Origin: Arthrobacter bussei
GTDB lineage: Bacteria; Actinomycetota; Actinomycetes; Actinomycetales; Micrococcaceae
Reading direction: 5' to 3'
Length of the DNA stretch: 64,000 nt
Assembly (NCBI RefSeq): GCF_009377195.2
Contig: NZ_VJXX01000001.1
Location: 62,001-126,000, forward strand
Shown: positions 61,150 through 64,000 of the stretch, piece by piece
Layout: the number at the start of each line of letters is the position of its first letter
How positions within the stretch are numbered: the first letter of the stretch is position 1
The notes under the pieces: model-generated
What the model saw: only the letters and a program-made list of their open reading frames with translations
Database searches by the model: none
What the model was told of the DNA's origin: nothing
Translations under genes and position numbers: made by a program

Positions 61150-61737
61150 TCAGCGCTGATCCCCGACGAAGCAGAGGCCCGTGGCGAGGACCGGCAGCAC
61201 GACCGCCGAGACGGCGCCCTCGCGCACCTCCCCCACGACGCATCGGTCCCCGATGAGACCGGCCGCCTGGATGGCGTCGACGTCGAGACCTGTGGGGGTC
61301 CGGTCGACCGACACCTCGATCCGCTCCGGGACGGCCCCCTCGTCGGCGAAGCCCCGCTCGATCGCCGCGCGTACCTGGTCCCGCGTCACCGAGTCCTGGC
61401 CGTCGGCGAGTGCCTGCAGGGAGGACCTGACGGCTTCCGCGACACCCATGGCGTCCCCGCCCTCCGTCGCCGTGGGGCTCGTCCCCTCCGGCGAAGGCAC
61501 CGCGGATGTGGAACCGTCGGACGTGGAACTGTCGGAGGTGGAACCGTCGGACGGCGCACTCGCCGGAGCGCCGGGCGTCGGCGTGCCCTCCGCTGCGTCC
61601 GATGCCGGGCTGCTGATCGGCCCGGCGTCCGGATCGGGCGAGGCGGTGCAGGAGGTGACACCTACGGAGAGTGCCGCCGACACCGTGAGAATGCGCCACA
61701 GCGCGGACGGCGGTCTGATCGGGAGGCGGCGGCTCAC
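61150..61737 (-). CDS. lipoprotein, DUF6993-like, with Ser/Thr/Asp repeat linker, 195 aa
   Basis: A secreted lipoprotein of unknown function. The signal peptide has MSRRLPIRPPSALWR, a hydrophobic core ILTVSAALSVGV and lipobox VTSC (Cys30), then TASPDPDAG. A linker of Pro/Ser/Thr/Asp follows, containing the repeat SDGST/SDSST from three 15-bp units. The C-terminal 100 residues (ATEGGDAMGVAEAVRSS to LPVLATGLCFVG) are the globular part, with two Cys (in RCVVG and LCFVG) that may form a disulfide. I believe this is family DUF6993; the name is recalled, not verified. Confidence 0.8.
   Translation of the reverse strand: MSRRLPIRPPSALWRILTVSAALSVGVTSCTASPDPDAGPISSPASDAAEGTPTPGAPASAPSDGSTSDSSTSDGSTSAVPSPEGTSPTATEGGDAMGVAEAVRSSLQALADGQDSVTRDQVRAAIERGFADEGAVPERIEVSVDRTPTGLDVDAIQAAGLIGDRCVVGEVREGAVSAVVLPVLATGLCFVGDQR
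61508..61552. repeat. three 15-bp tandem units in the lipoprotein linker
   Basis: Units at 61508-61522, 61523-61537 and 61538-61552 begin GTGGAACCGTCGGAC (the middle one differs at two bases). They encode, on the minus strand, the pentapeptide SDGST/SDSST in the surface-exposed linker. Confidence 0.85.
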
Positions 61738-61794
61738 GCCCTCATCCTGCCATGCGCCGGACCGACGGCCGCTCTCCCGCAGCGGAGACGGTCC

Positions 61795-62379
61795 CTAGAA
61801 CGGCACGGACGTCGCGTCGACGAGGTCGTCGCTCGCTGTGCGGCTGTCCGTGGGCGCCGCACCATCCCCCGCACCGTCCGTCGCATCGGGTTCCGTCGCC
61901 GGGTCGAACAGCTCCCCCGTCACGGGATCGACGCCGTCCGGCAGCGCCCCGGCGCCGTCCTGGTCCGCGGTGTCCTCCGTCCGCGGGTCCTCGACCCCGG
62001 CGGGGGAATCGCTCCGGTCGGCGCTGGTCCGCCTGAAGTTCGCCGTACCCCACATGAGGTCGTGGCCTGCCGTATCGGCATCGATCTCGACCGACATTCC
62101 CGTGCGGCCGTCGGCGTTGATCCAGGGACGGACCTTGAGGCGACCGCTGACGATGACGCGGTCGCCCTTCTTGATACTCGCGCCGGCGTTGGTGGCGAGC
62201 TGGCGGAACATCGAGACGTAGTACCAGTTCGTGTGGCCGTCCACCCAGGCGCCCGTCTCCCTGTCGAAGCGTCGTTCCGTGGAGCAGATCCGGAAGCCCG
62301 TGATGGGCAGCCCGCTCTGCGCCAGGGTCAGACGGACCTCGGTAGCGACGTAGCCCCGCACGGTGATGATGTCGGTCAT
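61795..62379 (-). CDS. ssb: single-stranded DNA-binding protein
   Basis: Binds single-stranded DNA in replication, repair or competence. The OB domain covers about residues 1-110: ITVRGYVATEVRLTLAQSGLPITGFRICS and WYYVSMFRQLATNAGASIKKGDRVIVSGRLKVR are the usual strands. The rest is an acidic, Gly/Pro/Thr-rich linker ending DDLVDATSVPF; the terminal PF matches the protein-interaction tip, although it is less acidic than a standard DDDIPF. It is 194 residues. It stands outside any rpsF-ssb-rpsR cluster, so it is probably a second, specialised SSB. Confidence 0.9.
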   Translation of the reverse strand: MTDIITVRGYVATEVRLTLAQSGLPITGFRICSTERRFDRETGAWVDGHTNWYYVSMFRQLATNAGASIKKGDRVIVSGRLKVRPWINADGRTGMSVEIDADTAGHDLMWGTANFRRTSADRSDSPAGVEDPRTEDTADQDGAGALPDGVDPVTGELFDPATEPDATDGAGDGAAPTDSRTASDDLVDATSVPF

Positions 62380-62596
62380 GGTGTTCCCTTCGGTTGAGGT
62401 GAAGTGCCGGGCACCCGGCCCGGGTTCAGTGTGGGACGATCTGCCATGCCGTCGGGGAGCGGCGAGCGCTATGTTGATAACCGGGGCGGTCAACAGTCGC
62501 CGATGCTTCCTAGCCCATCGATCCACGCCGTGGAAGTCATTCTGGGGTCGGAGCGACGTGTTGAACGGCCGGCGACCGGCTTCCTACCGTGGAGGC

Positions 62597-63082
62597 ATGA
62601 ACACCGCAGCATCCGTGGACAGCACCCACCCTCCTGCACCTGACGCCGCCCACGCCGGCTCCGACGCCAGGACGGAGGAGAGGGTCGTCGACAGCCTCGA
62701 GCATCTCGGCAGGGTGGTCGAGGACTCGGGTCCCGTCTATCTCCGCTACTCGTGCGGTTTCGCCGCGGACAGGACATCCACGAGCAGGGACGGGGAGAGC
62801 GGCCTGACGCTGCCCGGGCTCTCGGTCAACCCGCTCACCCCGGAGGACTGGTGGACGCGCCCCCTGGAGGACTGGCTCGCACGGCAGATCTGCCAGTACC
62901 GGCATCTCGCCGAGCAGGAGGAGCGGTACGCCTGGATCCTCACCGGGACGCCGATCGGGCGCGGACCGGACTGCGAGCCGCTGCTGACGGACGTGGTGCC
63001 CCTCGGGCGCATCAGCGATCAGCTGCTGCGCGAGGCGGGAAGGGTGTACGACGAGCGCTTCGACGCCGGGAACCGGCCGTAG
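62597..63082 (+). CDS. DUF6098-like small protein, 161 aa
   Basis: A soluble protein of unknown function, which I associate with the actinobacterial DUF6098 family. The useful signature is YLRYSCGFAADRTSTSRDGESG followed by LPGLSVNPLTPEDWWTRPLEDWLARQICQYRHL, where the Trp-rich helix is the most conserved-looking part, and AWILTGTPIGRGPDCEPLLT. GGAGG precedes the ATG at 62597 by one base, which is unusually close, so a nearby alternative start is possible. It is divergent from ssb. Confidence 0.75.
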   Translation: MNTAASVDSTHPPAPDAAHAGSDARTEERVVDSLEHLGRVVEDSGPVYLRYSCGFAADRTSTSRDGESGLTLPGLSVNPLTPEDWWTRPLEDWLARQICQYRHLAEQEERYAWILTGTPIGRGPDCEPLLTDVVPLGRISDQLLREAGRVYDERFDAGNRP

Positions 63083-63176
63083 CCCACGATCCATCCGGTC
63101 GGAGGGACCCGGCCGGCAGCGAAGGCGTCCCCACCAGGACATGGCAAGGGCCGGACGCGCGCGCCCGGCCCCGAAG

Positions 63177-63249
63177 TGCCCCCGGCAGGATTCGAACCTG
63201 CGACCAGAGGATTAGAAGGCCCCTGCTCTATCCCCTGAGCTACGGAGGC
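63177..63249 (-). tRNA. tRNA-Arg (anticodon TCT)
   Basis: This is a 73-nt cloverleaf on the minus strand with acceptor GCCTCCG/CGGGGGC (one T-G pair) and discriminator A. The anticodon loop CTTCTAA gives anticodon TCT, and the T-arm is GGTTCGAATCC. It reads AGA/AGG codons, which are rare in this GC-rich sequence. Confidence 0.96.
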
Positions 63250-63330
63250 AGTACCCCGAGTTTACTATGGCTGCCCCGGGCCGCTCGGGGTCCATGGTCA
63301 TGGGCCTGCCGCGACCGGGCTGCAACGACA

Positions 63331-63756
63331 TCATTCGTCGTCGACGGCGGCCGCGAAGGTCACGCGCAGTTCGAGGCGGTGCTGGCCGTCAGGGTCCTGC
63401 GAGTAGACGGCCTTCCCGGAGATGCCCCGCAGCCCGTCCGTACCGGATCCCGGGATGATGTGGCCGGAGCTCGCAGCGTCGGCACCCTCAGCGACCCCCC
63501 AGTGCTGCACGGTCATCGCGCCCGTCCGCTCGCCGATCGAGCCGATGAACTGCTCGGAGGCCACGTAGCCGGCTCCGACGTCGTTCCCGGCCATCAGCAG
63601 CTCGGCCGTGCTCGTTCCGCTGATTTCACCCTCGAACACTTTCGCGGCCCGCACGCGGGAGAGCTCGCCGGTGCTTCCGGGTTCGGAGTACGGCTCCGCG
63701 ACCCACTCGCTGATCTCGTACTCGCCGCTGTACGCCGTCGTTCCTGTATCGGTCAT
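63331..63756 (-). CDS. DUF3224 domain protein, 141 aa
   Basis: A beta-barrel protein of the DUF3224 family (allene-oxide-cyclase/DUF3224 barrel type), function unknown. Supporting parts are KVFEGEISGTSTAEL near the start, the strand pairs SEQFIGSIGERTGAMTVQHWG, and HIIPGSGTDGLRGISGKA followed by HRLELRVTF. ATG 63756 gives a normal start; upstream in-frame sequence is Arg/Gly-rich and non-coding. It stands alone between tRNA-Arg and a membrane protein gene. Confidence 0.88.
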   Translation of the reverse strand: MTDTGTTAYSGEYEISEWVAEPYSEPGSTGELSRVRAAKVFEGEISGTSTAELLMAGNDVGAGYVASEQFIGSIGERTGAMTVQHWGVAEGADAASSGHIIPGSGTDGLRGISGKAVYSQDPDGQHRLELRVTFAAAVDDE

Positions 63757-63838
63757 CGGTCCAGTATCGCCGTTCCGCGCCTCCCCCGCTTGCGCACCCC
63801 CGGATCCATCCCGCCTCGACACGCCGGCCGACGTCGGA

Positions 63839-64000
63839 TCAGTGCAGCTGACCCGGGGCAAGGGGGCTGTACCGCCGTCGGAAGAGCACCTTGGTGCTGC
63901 GGTCCAGGAACACGAGGTACAGCGCGAACCCGAGAGCGACGACCGCCGCCACCTGCCGCGCCACCGTCAAGCTGAGGTCGAAGTAGGGGAAGATGTCGAG
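63839..64000 (-). CDS. membrane protein, C-terminal 53 residues (5' part beyond the right edge)
   Basis: The frame entering from the right edge ends with TGA at 63841-63839. It encodes one clear hydrophobic segment (ARQVAAVVALGFALYLVFL) preceded by FPYFDLSLTV and followed by a basic tail DRSTKVLFRRRYSPLAPGQLH, so the C-terminus is cytoplasmic. Too little is present to name a family. Confidence 0.6.
   Translation of the reverse strand, partial: LDIFPYFDLSLTVARQVAAVVALGFALYLVFLDRSTKVLFRRRYSPLAPGQLH

Overview
The window is high-GC chromosomal DNA from an actinobacterium, most likely an Arthrobacter-type member of the Micrococcaceae. The evidence is the pair of adjacent clpP genes in the order tig-clpP1-clpP2-clpX, an ileS-folC-DUF4233-ndk run, a translational-type T-box in front of ileS, a mycothiol-type DsbA-like oxidoreductase, several actinobacterial DUF families (DUF3000, DUF4233, DUF6421), and frequent GTG/TTG starts with 4-base ATGA overlaps. 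No rRNA, CRISPR array, integrase or complete insertion sequence was found. Family names are from recognition of the sequences, not from a database search.

Layout. 0-2 kb (minus): fmt, def and a PD-(D/E)XK nuclease-like gene. 2.1-2.6 kb: tRNA-Gly, tRNA-Cys, tRNA-Val, a terminator, then a second identical tRNA-Gly. 2.7-8.1 kb: a small MT0933-type antitoxin-like gene, zapE, a rhodanese-sufE pair, an alpha/beta hydrolase, a small unknown gene and msrB. 8.3-13.6 kb: a DUF6421-SDR-aldolase operon, a DUF3000 gene and an RNase D/HRDC gene. 13.6-17.0 kb: a coupled fadA-fadB beta-oxidation operon behind a perfect 20-bp palindrome.

17.1-27.9 kb is the accessory part. It holds a secreted rhamnogalacturonan lyase with a LacI-type operator, a 0.7-kb stretch with no supported gene, a SpoIIAA/STAS-like small protein, a short-chain dehydrogenase fragment lacking its N-terminus, and a sugar-related group: a GT2-GT4 operon, a D-2-hydroxyacid dehydrogenase, and a lactone oxidase-GT8 pair whose leader carries two abutting palindromes. 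An aldo/keto reductase closes it. I did not recognise this combination, and it is the best candidate here for an undescribed pathway.

27.9-34 kb (minus): the ileS-folC-DUF4233-ndk operon, with ileS under T-box control. 34-38.5 kb: a cytochrome P450, a two-gene membrane protein/winged-helix module, an SDR-lipid kinase pair and a MerR regulator. 38.7-45.3 kb: a SulP transporter, valS, a mycothiol-dependent nitroreductase-like gene and a long GapB-type GAPDH. 45.4-50 kb (minus): clpX, clpP2, clpP1 with a ClgR-like box, and tig, i.e. a protein folding and degradation block. 50-54.5 kb: tRNA-Pro, tRNA-Gly(UCC), a Nei-type glycosylase coupled to rpiB, and pepN.

54.6-64 kb: an OsmC protein, a coupled MscS-truncated haemoglobin pair, two divergent acyl-CoA thioesterases, ettA, a lipoprotein, ssb, a small unknown gene, tRNA-Arg, a DUF3224 gene, and the 3' end of a membrane protein. 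The window mixes translation and quality-control genes (fmt/def, ileS, valS, tig/clp, ettA, five elongator tRNA species) with carbon and fatty-acid metabolism and one variable sugar-modification island.
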